Source: Linderina pennispora (taxonomy: Eukaryota; Kickxellomycota; Kickxellomycetes; Kickxellales; Kickxellaceae). Taken from it: a stretch of 64,000 bases of DNA. Below the pieces are notes generated by a model. The model was not told the origin of the DNA and ran no database searches. It saw only the letters and a list, made by a program, of their open reading frames with translations. Made by a program: the position numbers and the translations under genes. Where the stretch lies: contig NW_024468250.1 in NCBI RefSeq assembly GCF_002104995.1, positions 868,001 through 932,000 of the forward strand, read 5' to 3'. This document shows positions 52,480 through 63,688 of the stretch, in pieces; position 1 is the stretch's first letter; the number at the start of each line of letters is the position of its first letter.

Positions 52480-54048
52480 TTACACACGCTTGGTTAGAAC
52501 CAGCCGACAATCGCGCTCTGGGTTCTGAGGCACTGAGACAAAAAAGTGACGCGAATCCAAAACCTTCGGGTTGCCGTTCTCGTCAAGTACATTCGGACCA
52601 CGCAGCTTGTAGTCCTCAGGGAATGCGATATCGTAGTCCTTCAAGACATTGGCGAGAATGCCGAGCATCTCAATCCAGGCCAGGTTCCTGCCAGGGCAGA
52701 TGCGGACACCAGTGCTGAATGTGAACATATTACGACGTGCCTCCTCGTTGTCCAAGAAGCGAGTCGGGTCGAATTCCAGTGGGCGGTCCCACACAGCAGA
52801 GTTGAGGTTGGCGCCCGAGAGGTTGACATAGATTTCAGTTCCAGGCGGCAGGTAGTGGCCCTGAAGAGTGATGCCGCTTTCGGGGACCACCCGCGGCCAC
52901 AACCCGCCTGTGACTGGCATGAGACGCATTGACTCGTAGATGCACGCCTCGATGAATGGCAAGCCCAGCCGCCCTTCGCTATATCCGATCAAGTAGTCGG
53001 CAGCGAACTTTGTGCGCACCTCATCCACAGCTCGCTGGTAGTGCTGCGGATAAAGCATGAGCAAATGCACTGTCCACATCAGCGTGTTTGACGATGTCTC
53101 GCTTCCAGCCAAAAGCATCAGCAGGCTTTCCTGACTGCACTTGAAGTTCGGTCATCCGGGTCTTTGATTCGGGGTCTTCGGCGTCAATGAGCGCCTGCAG
53201 CATGTCAACCGGCTTGTTCTCGGGTGACGTTGCAGAAAGGTACCCGCGACGCATGTTGACTGATGCCTTGGCGTAGTCGATTACAGAGTTGTAGCTGCGC
53301 TCCCAGCGACCCAGCAGCAGCGAGGCAGGGTAGTTTGCCAAAAGTGGAAAGTTTGCGGTCATGCCGAGGTATGTGACAGCATCACCAATCCAGTCGATCA
53401 TTGTGCGGTCGTTGTTCTTGAGCGCGTTAAACTCGCGTCCAAATGCCAATGCACCGATCGTGTCGAATGTGGCAAACAAAAAGTCCTTATAATAATTTAC
53501 CTCGACTCTGCCGTCGACAGATGCGGCAAGCTGGGTCTCCCACTTTGCCTTGAGCGATAGAATGCCATTCTGGGCAATCTTGGGCTCAGCCTTTGCCAGG
53601 TAGTTCATGCTAAAATAGGGCCCCAGCTGGCGGCGGCGCATGCTAGCCAACTCAGGGGCTGCGCGTGCTGCCAGTATTCTCCATCCCAACAATGTCAACT
53701 GCATGGTAAAAGTCTGACTTGCGGAAGGCGTGTGAGGCCAAAGACGGTGCGGACATCCACAGGGTGAGAGATGGCAACAGCGTTGGGCTGGTAGACATAG
53801 ACGTCGCCGTACTCTCTTGGTTCGTTGCGGGCAAATCGGCCCATATAGCCAATGGCACCAAGGAACTCGGAGCGTTTATTGGTTATACGAGCAAGGAATG
53901 GACCAGGGACATTGCAGAGGGGAGAAACGTAGAGAGCATAGTACACCCGGTAGGCTATAGCCAGGCTGGCAGCAGTGGCTAGCAGGTTGACGTAACCAAT
54001 GTGCAACACAGTGCTAAATAGACTCCAAATAATGTCAATGGTTATCAT
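52480..54048 (-). CDS. Cytochrome P450, tandem copy 4
   Basis: About 521 aa, ATG at 54046-54048. Anchor LLATAASLAIAYRVYYALYV, hinge NVPGPFLARI, I-helix LAGSETSSNTLMW (Ser for the usual Thr at one position), K-helix EACIYESMRL and heme loop FSTGVRICPGRNLA. Extra bases shift the frame near 53740, 53680 and 53130. It is the most divergent of the four copies and the upstream end of the array. Confidence 0.83.
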
Positions 54049-54620
54049 GTTTCTAAGGAAACGACGAGAAATTATTGGTACGAGGAACAGGGAGAAATGC
54101 GGGGAGAGACACGGGAAGAGGATGGCGCTGCTCTATTCCTTTTTGTGTCGTTGGTGCTTTGCTCATATCGTGGATTCGGCAAATGGGAGGACTTTTTGAC
54201 ACGGGTTTTTCCAGACGTCCTTGCCCAGATATATAGGTCGCCTTAACATAAGTTTGTCTCCGGCATTGGCTGGGCCAAACGAGGATTTGCATGTCTGCAG
54301 CTGATGTGCTCGTATACAGTACAGGTCAAGGGCATATATTTCTTTGGTGGCCATAAGGCGTGCCATGGAGCATATTCGGAGAATAGTGCGAACGAGCGCT
54401 CACTAGAAGTGATCATGGGTGAGATTACGAGATGCGGCTCGGATAGCATCGGGCTGCTGCCGGATCTGAACTGAGCCGGGCTGGGCCATACTGCACCTCT
54501 GCTAACCTCCGCAATGCATCCTTACTGCACGCCCTCCAAGCATATAAACCCCGCACTGCTGTAGTTGCCCGGCCTCAGCGTTCTCTCCTTTAGCTGCACT
54601 CTTTTTGTTCGAAATTTGAA
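54049..54620. promoter_or_regulatory. Divergent promoter, P450 copy 4 and ETR1
   Basis: 572 bp. A TATAAA box at 54543-54548 lies about 75 nt before the ETR1 ATG, followed by a CT-rich leader. On the other side a TATATA at 54229-54234 lies 180 nt upstream of P450 copy 4. Confidence 0.55.
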
Positions 54621-55801
54621 ATGGCACACCTTTTACCCCGGGCGCCAATGAGCCAGCTGCGGCACCTGGTTGCTACGTCTGCGAGCAGGCGCGCATTTGC
54701 GTCTGGCCATGCACTGCCCAGGGCTGGCCAGGCAGCGATATACACGGAAACAGGCGACCCTACTAGCGTTCTTCGCGTTGTTGAGCAGCAGCTTCCTGCT
54801 ACGCTGCAGGATGGCCAGGTGCTTATCAGGATGCTGGCGGCGCCTGTGAACCCGTCTGATCTGAACCAGGTCGAAGGCGTGTATCCGGTGAAGGGCCGGT
54901 TTGGCAAAATCCACACGCTTGATGGGACGGCACTGGATGCGGCAGTCGGTGGCAACGAAGGCGTCGGTCGAGGTCATCGCTGTGGGTAGTAGATCTGCCG
55001 GGGACTTGAGTGTTGGCGATTGGGTAGTTCCCGAGCGGGCAGGAGAGTTTGGGACATGGGCAACGCATGCTGTGGTTGACCGGGCTGCAGTGGTTAAGAT
55101 CCCAGGTGACTGGCATGCAGGGCTAGAGCCGTTGCAGGTAGCCACCATAAAGGTCAACCCGAGCACAGCGTACCGAATGCTGCGTGACTTTGCGTCGCTG
55201 AACCCCGGCGACTATGTGATCCAGAACGGTGCCAACTCGGGTGTTGGGCGGGCTGTGATACAGCTGGCCAAGCAGCTCGATGTTCGCACGATCAACGTAG
55301 TCCGCGATCGCGACAGCTTTGACGAGCTGGCCAGCGAGCTGCAGGGGCTGGGCGCCGATATTGTGATCAAAGACAAGGAGCTTGACGGATGACGCGGTAA
55401 AGCGACGGCTCAAATCGCTGGAGGCGCCAGTGCGGCTTGGGTTCAACTGCGTGGGTGGGCGGGTGACATTAGGCGATGACGAAATATCATCTCTCAGGGT
55501 GGGTCGCTGGTCAGCTACGGCGGCATGTCGCGGCAGCCAGTGACCCTCCCGACGTCGCTGCTGCTGTTCAAGGATATCCGGGCATATGGCTTCTGGATGA
55601 ACCGCTGGTACGAGACCAACAAGGGCAGCACCAAGCGCCAAGAGATGTGGGCAGATATCCTGCAGGCTGGCGCGTGAGGGCAGGTTTGCGACGCAGCCTA
55701 TGCAGTGTGTCAGCTGGCCGGGTGCGGCCGGCGTGGATGCTGCGCAGGAGGCAGTGTCAGGAGCAGTTGCGTGGGGCGCCAAGCATGCGTTCATTTACTA
55801 A
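54621..55801 (+). CDS. ETR1: Mitochondrial enoyl-[ACP]/enoyl-CoA reductase (MECR/Etr1)
   Basis: 391 aa after correcting five single extra bases (near 54955, 55388, two within 55450-55480, and 55668). It catalyses the last step of mitochondrial type II fatty-acid synthesis, needed for lipoic acid and respiration. The N-terminus is a typical presequence (MSQLRHLVATSASRRAFAS within the first 30 residues). Family motifs: LAAPVNPSDLNQVEG with the catalytic-region Tyr in GVYPV, AVGGNEGVG, GDWVVPERAGEFGTW, VNPSTAYRMLRDF, VIQNGANSGVGRAVIQ (NADPH-binding) and INVVRDR. C-terminal SYGGMSRQPVTLP and YGFWMNRWYE are also typical. Confidence 0.9.
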
Positions 55802-56256
55802 GGCAGGCTCTTCTGTTTGCTTGAAAGGCTTGGGCAAACTCCGGATCTCCAACCCCCTGTTTCTATCGTCCAGCATCACAGCTTGGTCACGATGCGGGGC
55901 GTACGCTGATTTTTTCGTTCTTGGCAAACAGTCGCTGATCGTTGAAACTCGACTGTTTCTTGGCCAGAAGATGAGCGAGGATGGTCACATGCATGTGGAG
56001 GTGCATCTCCTAGGAACAACTACCTGGGGGTATTGGGTGTTGCTCCGACCACCACTACACAGCCCAGCCACTTGCTTTTTGTTGGCCATCCGGCTGCAGG
56101 ATGCGCTGCGAGTTCCGTTCGGCAAACTCTCGCTCAATAGGAGCAGGGCTCTTCGCTGTTCCTTTCTTTTGCTCGCTTTTCTTCTTGTAATTACCCAGCC
56201 TCCTTCTAATACTACTCTACATAGAAGCGTCTCATCCCCCACCTCTTATTTAATCG
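55802..56256. promoter_or_regulatory. Intergenic, upstream of the arrestin gene
   Basis: 455 bp with a pyrimidine-rich leader from 56150. No gene or clear motif otherwise. Confidence 0.35.
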
Positions 56257-59200
56257 ATGCAGTTCAGCATTACTGTCGACAACCCCGACGAGGACATCTG
56301 CGTGTTCCAGGATGCACCTGGCGTGGTCTGCGGCCAGGTGAATATCTACACGAGGAAAAAGGCAGAGCTCCGGGAAGTGGATATCCGACTCATCTGCGAT
56401 GAGCTGATTGACATGTTTGGTAGCGAGTCGGGGAACGGGCTGTACACCAACCTGCAAAAGACAACCAAGACTATCAACAGCTGGGTCGTCCTCCCCGAGC
56501 GGCCCAAGGCGCATGTGCTCGAGGAAGGAACACACCAGTATGCGTTCGAGGTTGGTCTGCCAGCCGGTCTTGACGCAACCATCACAATGCGGTCGTACAA
56601 GCTGGAGTACTTTTTGGAGGCACGCTTAAAGCACTCGTCGTTCTTTAAGCCCAACGAGGTCGTCCGCATTCCTATCGTGCTGACCCAGATTCCCATGTCT
56701 CAGAACCTGCACAATGACGACGCTGCGTCGCTCGAAATCAGCCCTGTCCCTAACGACTGCCCGCTGAGCATGCTCCGGCCGTGCGATGTGCCTATCGGTC
56801 ACTCGCTGCGGCCTCGCTTGGACCTAATCGACCAGGGAAAGCCGTTCACGCTGCTGCATTTGTGGCACGAAAAACTTGCATTCCGCATTAAACTTCCCAC
56901 ACGGCCGTGCACTGCTGGCAGGCTCCACCCCGGTTGTTGAGTTTGAGACACTGCCTATCGACCAGAACTTTAGGTTCACTCGCGTTACGCTGGCTTTGGA
57001 GGAGGTTGTCCTGATGGCACGCCCACAGCGGAATGCGGTGTCAAAGTCGATCAATGTCACTGAGACGCACATCTCGAGCCCAGACCGGCGCCCGAGTGGC
57101 TCCAGGAAACGGCGCAGCACACTGGCAACGCTTGGCAGTGGAGGCAGCAGTGTCAGCAACAGAAGCAGCACAATGGTCAACAGCGAGGGACTAGTGGGGG
57201 CAGGGCCACAAAGCGTGCGGCGCCAGTCAAATGCTGCAGCGTCGATAATGTCTCAGTCATCGACATCTAGCGAGGAAAACAAATCGGTATTCCAGCTGCA
57301 CGTCGCACACCCGCTGGTCAGGTCAAAGGGCAACAAACTTGTTGGCGGCAGCACAATCTGTAAGGTGCGCGACTTGGTTGCCACGCCAATCTCGCTGCCC
57401 TCGACAGCGATTTCGACGCTGCAGTCAGCCATCAGTCCACTTCAGCGATACTGCAGGACCATGGATTTATAGCTGCACGCACCCGGATTCGTATCCCATC
57501 GCTGTCTGACCTCCCAGACGCATCTGGATATCCCGCAATTCGCACATCCAGGTCCACCACCAGCTCTCGTACACACTCGAGTTCCAAAAGGTCAGCAATA
57601 TCCCCGCCGCACAGCAGGATCCTGTTACCAACAGCTCGCACCCTCGTGTCTTGGCAGTCTCGGAGATGTACCGCAGCATTGGCAAATCGCATATTATTCG
57701 GCGCGATGACCTCCCTGACCCCTCGGGGTTGCCGATTTCCGACGACCTCCTGTCCAAGCCCCGCGTTGTCCGTGGGACGCTGCCTGTGTCCATTGTGCCA
57801 GAACAAGCTGGTTGACTTGTGGGAAATCGCGCCACGCAGCACCGAGGACGAGCCTGCTGAACGTGTTTCTCCGCCGACTTTGCCCACAGGATTGAGGATC
57901 ATATGGATTTGCTGTCGCTTGCATGATCCACCTGCTGAGAGCATCTCCATGACCACTATGGCGCCAACAGAGGCTCCCTTCCCGGTATTGTCGAAGCCTG
58001 CGCCAGTAGAGCCGACCATGAGCTTCCCGCTGCCCTACAGCGACAGTGGGGCTGTGGCAGCGAGTGGTTCTGGCATGGGTCCTGCAGCTAGCAAGCCCTG
58101 CAGTGCTTTCGCATCAGCCCTCAATGCCAGCACTCAACCCACAGTTTGCGAGCAGCTCTTCATATGTGTCACCGCTACCGCAGCCACTGCCGATCCATGA
58201 AGCTCCTACTATAAGCACAGTGCAGAGCCACAACTCATCCTACCCGGCACGAGTTGTCACCCCTACCAGTGCGGCGGTGACCCAGGTAGATCCTGTACCT
58301 GCTAGCCCGGTTGCGCAAGAGTCTGCACAACCAGGCCTGCTACAGTCAGCACAGACAGTGTCGATGCCGGTACCAGTGCAAAACCAGGTGCGTGCTGCTT
58401 CTCCTATCGGCGGCTTCCACCTCTCGGCTGGATTCCCTGGTCCAGCACAGCTTGGTCAGTGCGCCAGACGCTACAGTTGCAAGCGGCAATGGGGTCTGCC
58501 GGAATGAGCCCATCAGGCAACCCAATGTTTGGTCTCCAGCTCGGACATCCGCCGTTCATGCAACCTATGACCATCGTCGCCCACAGCCAGCTCAGCGGCT
58601 GGCTGGATCACAGTCGATGTTCAACCCGATGATGGGCAACATGTTTAGTCCGATGCAGATCCAGCAGCAGATACTGATGTTCCAGGAGCAGCAGCGCATG
58701 CAGCAGCAAATGTTCTTCCAGCAAATCGCAGAGCAGTATTCCATGTTCATGCAACACCCGATGATGCAGCCACCGACGTCGCCAACTATGTCGATGTCAA
58801 TGTCCTCAGCAGGGATACAGGATACCAGGGATACCAGGAGTACCAGGAGTGCCAGGAGTGCCAGGGATGCCAGGAATACCAGGAGTGCCAGGGATGCCAG
58901 GAATACCAGGAGTGCAGGAGTGCCAGGGTGCCACTAGCACCCCTGTCAGGCGGTATGCCAGGCAGCCCACGCACGCCTTCAGCATTTGACTCAGCCGTGG
59001 TCACACCCCAGCCAACCACCCAAGATGTACAGCCTAATGCTGCCCCAGTCGACACCGAGGTACAGCAAGTATCTCCCGCGCAGTCCCCACCACTTGTTTC
59101 TGAGCCATCGGATATGGCCACCATCAGCCCCACTGGTTCTGCTAATGCCCCTACGACGGCACCTGTGACAGCGACATCTACTGCCATGGCCGCTGGTGCT

Positions 59201-59432
59201 GCACCTGTCGAGCCCCAGCAGGCGGAACCACAGGCGAGTACGCCAGCTGAGCCTGCCGAAGTAGCTGTCCCCCGTCTCGTCGCCTCCAGTTCGAGAACGC
59301 ATCGCCACCAGCCATCATCTCAACGAAATCATGGATGTTCCCATCGACTACAGCTCGCCCCCGCCCGACTACGAGGAGTTTGCAATGCCACCGCCGTATG
59401 ACCACCAGTCAAGCGTCGGAGGACGACGCTAG
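56257..59432 (+). CDS. Alpha-arrestin (ART/Rim8-like) with PY motifs
   Basis: About 1055 aa with several +1 insertions (around 56915, 57450, 57505, 58180, 58500, 58815, 58910 and 59300). The N-terminal arrestin fold starts [20 protein letters not shown] and includes [20 protein letters not shown] and [18 protein letters not shown]. The C-terminal arrestin part continues with [12 protein letters not shown] and [11 protein letters not shown] long Ser/Pro/Gln/Met-rich tail carries a collagen-like tract, then two PY motifs near the end ([17 protein letters not shown]) that recruit Rsp5/NEDD4 ligases by WW domains. Such adaptors ubiquitinate plasma-membrane transporters for endocytosis; two amino-acid carriers lie in this window, but no direct link is shown. 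Confidence 0.82.
58806..58927 (+). repeat. 9-bp minisatellite encoding a collagen-like tract
   Basis: About 13 units of CCAGGAGTN/CCAGGGATN inside the arrestin gene. In the frame consistent with the flanking C-terminal sequence it encodes PG-V/I/M repeats ([20 protein letters not shown]). In the frame joined to the Met/Gln-rich segment upstream it would read Thr-Arg-Ser repeats instead, so the exact frame depends on the +1 correction. Confidence 0.7.
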
Positions 59433-59481
59433 GGTTAATATATGTGGCCTGTATGTTAAAATGTTACAAAATGTATTTGGA

Positions 59482-61288
59482 TCAAGTACGGGTGTTTTTA
59501 ATGAAGGAGGTTTCTACATGATAGACGACTGCTTTCGCCGTGTACCGCACATAGACATCGGTGTAGAGCAGCCGGATGGTCTCGTTCTTGACCTGGTCAA
59601 GCATCGAAATCGCTCATATTGCCGGCTCTCTTGGGCGCGCAAAACCTCGTCCACAAGCGCTCCCGGCAGATTGACTGCCATGCCAGCGTCGGGACGAACG
59701 TACACGCCGATGAATGCGTTGACGCGCTTGACCACGGTGTTTGGGAACTGCTGTGGACTTGCGGATGTGCTTTTGCGGGCACTGGGCGACGACAGTATCA
59801 TAGATGCCGTGGATTACACTGGTGTGCAGCACCGTGTTTTTGATCGGCTGGCTCACCGAGATGTGGTGGTTCCGCCTGCCAAACAGACGGCCAAGGACAG
59901 ACTCCTCTTCCTCCTCAGTGTCTTCACTGATATCAACTGCCTGGGGCTTGTCAGGAATGGTGTCGGCCTTGGATGTGGTACCAAAGGCGCGTACGGTATA
60001 CGCCTTGATGAGCTGGTAGTCATCTATGAATGAGGTCAGCTCTGAGCAGAACGACTGGGCAGTGAATCGCCGGAACTCCTCATACTGGATCGGGTTCTCG
60101 AGCATGTCGATGAATCCCCTGGCGTGCGTAAGCCCAGCAGCCGCTGGTCGCCAGTAGGGGGCGGCCAGTGCTGATTCGAAGCTGGATTCAGGCCAGGACG
60201 AGTGCAGACGGCGCGCAAGTTTGCGCGACCTGACAAGCGGGACCACCACCGAGGTGATGTGGACACATATGACGCTGAGCCAGGCAAAGAACAGACCGGA
60301 AAAGATAAGCCGGATGCGCTTCAGCTTGACCTCCCACACCATAGCCAGCACCATATCGAAGACGGCCAGCGTCACGCACATGATCAGGTCGTATTTGATG
60401 CCAAAAGCGTCGTTAAGACCCCACACCTGTGCGAGCAGGATCGGACAGATCACTACAAGCGCAATGCCCAGCATGATGAGGACCGGGAGCTCGGGCCAGT
60501 CAAGACCGCACACGCGATTCAGGGGGTGGATGGAGTAGAACGGCGTCGCCGCACTGAACACGGCGGTCATAATTACTATACATGTCATGAAGCCGCAACG
60601 AAAAGCAGCAGTGCGCGACTCGTAGCAAACGGCTGCAGCCGCATGTACTTTTGCAGTCTCTTTTGCAGCTTGCGGGAATGGGCGGGCAGGCAGGCGCCGC
60701 CCAGCACACTGGCTGCGTCGCCGGTTGCTGACCTGTGCGTCGGCAGCATGTGGTACGGGTGCCTCAGGGATGTCTCGTCGAATACCAGGCTGCTCTTGAG
60801 CGATGGCGTCATAGGGGTTACGGTTCCAGCATACGTGCTGTTCTCGTGCTGCAGCTGCAAGCCGCTGCGCTCCATGTTGGCCCTAGTTGGTCTCGGCGAT
60901 TTCGGCAGCCAGCCTGCTTTTGAGGTTGTGCAGGTTGGCCTGCACGATGAAGTGCCAGGCGCGCGTCATGACGCCCAATGAGAACAGCGTCATGCCGCAG
61001 TTGAGCAGCCAGAGCTTGACTATGCAGGGCGTGTCGGCGCGTGCTGTGCTCAAGAGGCCGAGCAGTCCAACCAGGTACCCGCCCGCGGTCTGCACAGAGA
61101 CAAGTGTGACAGAGCGCTTGACAAGATCGCGGCCCTGGCGCGCCTTGGACTGCCGGATAAACAGATACATTGTGGCGGCGACAAGTATTGTGTAGACGCC
61201 GAGCAGAGTAAATATGGCTATCTCGCGGATCTTGCGCGATCGCGGGCTGATGACATCGTCCAGATTGAATGTGGACGGGGCAGCCCAT
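59482..61288 (-). CDS. 7TM receptor-like protein with RGS domain, copy 1
   Basis: About 600 aa. Probable ATG at 61286-61288 with one extra base soon after; the alternative in-frame start lies further upstream in low-quality coding sequence. Seven hydrophobic segments: IAIFTLLGVYTILVAATMYL, TAGGYLVGLLGLLS, LWLLNCGMTLFSLGVM, then after a loop of about 90 residues VAASFMTCIVIMTAV, VLIMLGIALVVICPIL, DLIMCVTLAVFDMVLAM and SGLFFAWLSVICVHITSVV. A cytosolic RGS domain follows (FIDMLENPIQYEEFRRFTAQ ... LTSFIDDYQLIKAY, then QVKNETIRLLYTDVYVRYTA). RGS domains accelerate GTP hydrolysis by G-alpha. Frame breaks are near 60885, 60590, 59800 and 59605. Paralogue of 61909-63688. Confidence 0.78.
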
Positions 61289-61908
61289 ATCGGCGATGTG
61301 AGCGGAAAGAGGGCAATATTAATAATGCAAAATATGTAAATAGCAAAGGGGCTAAAGGGGAAACAAAGCGGCAAGGGAAAAGGGAAGGCAAAATATAGCA
61401 GAACAGGGAAATGGGCTTTTGCCTGGGGCTGCCGGCAAAAAAGCAGCCAGACATGCAATCGGGACGGCGTTAGAAAAACCACAACAGACTTTAACCTTCT
61501 TTTGCGCTCATTCCATTTCCTGCCTTCCCCAGCCAAATGGGCCGATGCAGCCATCTGTTTTGCCAGTCCCGACCGCCGCCTGGGACTTCTTTCCAAGGAA
61601 CGCGGAGGCGGCGTCGTGCACAGTGCCTTGGGGCGGCTCTCGGATGGGTAGATGAGCTGCAATAAAATCGACTGCAATCGCCATTCACAACAAAGAAGAT
61701 GGCCAACGGATGCGCTGACAGGTATGTAAATCGCACAAATAGCGGCAGAAGGCTGTGTAGCTGAGGCACAGTCCTGACAAAGCACCCTATTGGCGGGGCC
61801 ACAATCTGCACGGAGGATCGTCGGAGGGAGCGTCCAAAAGGAAAAACTGGTCGAGTGGCATTCGCACAAAAGCGGCAGGTGTCGGGCTGGGACTGCGTGC
61901 AACGGAAC
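61289..61908. promoter_or_regulatory. Intergenic between the two 7TM-RGS genes
   Basis: 620 bp. A purine-rich run on the plus strand (61320-61400, pyrimidine-rich on the coding strand) looks like the leader of copy 1. Nothing else supported; the long ORF reading through here has non-protein-like composition. Confidence 0.35.
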
Positions 61909-63688
61909 TCACTTCATCGCCTTGGCCCTGTAGCGCACATACACATCGGTGTAGAGCAGGCTCAGCACCTCGTCCTTGGCGCGATCGAGGATGGTCAGAG
62001 GCGAGCTCGCGGCGGTTGAGGTGTGCGTAGATGTCCTGGATGATGGCGCCAGGGATGTTCACTGTCATCAGCGACTCGGGGCGGATGAACTTGGACACAA
62101 AGAGCACGAACCGGTCCTGCACCGACGCCGGGAACTCAGTTGATGGGGACAGCCGGTATGTGGGGAAGGCGAGGCGCGCGGCCTCCAGGATGCTGACGAC
62201 CGCGTTGGTCCGGAGCTTGAGCGGCTGGTTGCGGGCTTGTTTGCTTTTGCCCCCAAAGCCACCGGAGAATCGGCCGCCGCCATTGCCTTTGGCAGAGCTC
62301 AGCGTGTGGCCTGACGAATGAACGTGCCCGTCGTCGATCGACGACTGGTATTCGGGGGTATCGGCGCCGCTCATCAAGCTGCTGCTCTCAAGGGCCGTCA
62401 GGGTCACCGCCTTGAGCATCTGATAGTCGTCCAGGAATGCGACCAGCTCCGCGCAGAAGCACGACGCCGCAAAGCTGCGGAACCTGTCGTACTGGAAGTC
62501 GTCGTCGAGCAGCATCTCAAAGTCGCGCCGCTTGGTCCCAACAACGATGTTCGGATGCGACTTCTTGCCGAGCACTGAGCTGCGCGGGGTCTCCAGAGTC
62601 TGGTGCTGCTCAACAACAAGCTCGTTGCTAGAGCCTGTGAGGCTGGCAGGCACGCTTGGCCAGCCTGTGTGCGCGCACGAGTGGGACCACGACCGAAACA
62701 ACGTGCTTGGCTGTTGCGCTGACCCAGATGAAGAACAGGCCTGACACAATCAGCCGTGGAGCGGCGAGCTTGGTCTCCCACACCAAGGCCAGCGTTAGAT
62801 TGGCCACATCAAAGCAGACACAGATAAACAGGTCGTTGCGGATACCGTATGCGTCCTCGAGCCGCCAGACCTTAATGAGCAGCACTGGGCAAAGGAACAC
62901 CAGGAATGTGGCCAGCAGCCCAATAACCGGATAGTACCCCCAGGCCGCAACGCACGAGATGCTGGTCGGGTTGATGGAGAAATCGTCAGAGAGGACGTTG
63001 ATGACGACAGTCAGGATGACGATAAGGACCATGGCAATAGCGATGTACATCATCAGCGCCTTGTCGGACACGTAGTGCTGCAGCTTCGAGATACTTTAGC
63101 AGATCCTTGCGAAGGACGTGCTTGCTCCACGCTGTCGGCTTCCTGCAGCTGGCCGGAATTCTCCATGCCGCCCAGCTCGAACTTGTCGTCACTGCCAAAT
63201 GCTCCAAACACGCTGTCATACTGCGCCGGCAATGCATCGAATTCGGCCGCCCACGACAGCGGGATCGCCGTCGGCGCTACCGGCACATTGGTGATCGTGC
63301 TCAGCTTTGACTTAATTTCGTGGGTCCGCGATGTAACGATGAGCTGGGCCGAGCGTGCTGTCAGCGAGAGCACGATGAGCGACAGCCCGATGTTGAACAG
63401 CCAAAGCTTGATCGCGCACGGGTATAGTGTGACAGCCGTGCTGATGAGCCCCAGCAGACCGGCTAGCAGACAGCCGACTGCCTGTGTTGTGACGAGCGCG
63501 ACCGAGCGGTTGACCAGCTCTGTTTCACGCTGTCTGAGTGAGCGCCGCAGGAACATGACAAGGGTAGTAACGACAAAGACGATATAGACGCCCATGATTG
63601 TGAATGTAACAATCTCGCGAGTCTTCATCTGTGACCCAGACATCACACTGGCTGGGTCGTCATCCCATGGGACAGGCTTGTTGACCAT
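61909..63688 (-). CDS. 7TM receptor-like protein with RGS domain, copy 2
   Basis: About 590 aa, ATG at 63686-63688 (MVNKPVPWDDDPASVMSGS), stop TGA 61909-61911. TM1 IVTFTIMGVYIVFVVTTLVM, TM2 TTQAVGCLLAGLLGLIST, TM3 LWLFNIGLSLIVLSL, a loop, TM4 MYIAIAMVLIVILTVVINVL, TM5 VIGLLATFLVFLCPVLL, TM6 DLFICVCFDVANLTLAL, TM7 SGLFFIWVSATAKHVVSVV. The RGS domain has MLLDDDFQYDRFRSFAASCF and ELVAFLDDYQMLKAVTLT, and ends RAKDEVLSLLYTDVYVRYRA. Order and motifs match copy 1 throughout, so this is a tandem duplication. Frame breaks near 63060, 62640 and 61985 look like +1 insertions. Confidence 0.8.

Noticed and set aside
55459-55497. GTGACA...CTCAG in ETR1 as a 35-bp intron
   Set aside because: Too short, and family alignment needs about 12 codons exactly there; extra bases explain the frame change.
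60883-61902. Long N-terminal extension of 7TM-RGS copy 1
   Set aside because: Codons upstream of about 61288 have leader-like pyrimidine-rich composition, and the paralogue starts just before TM1.
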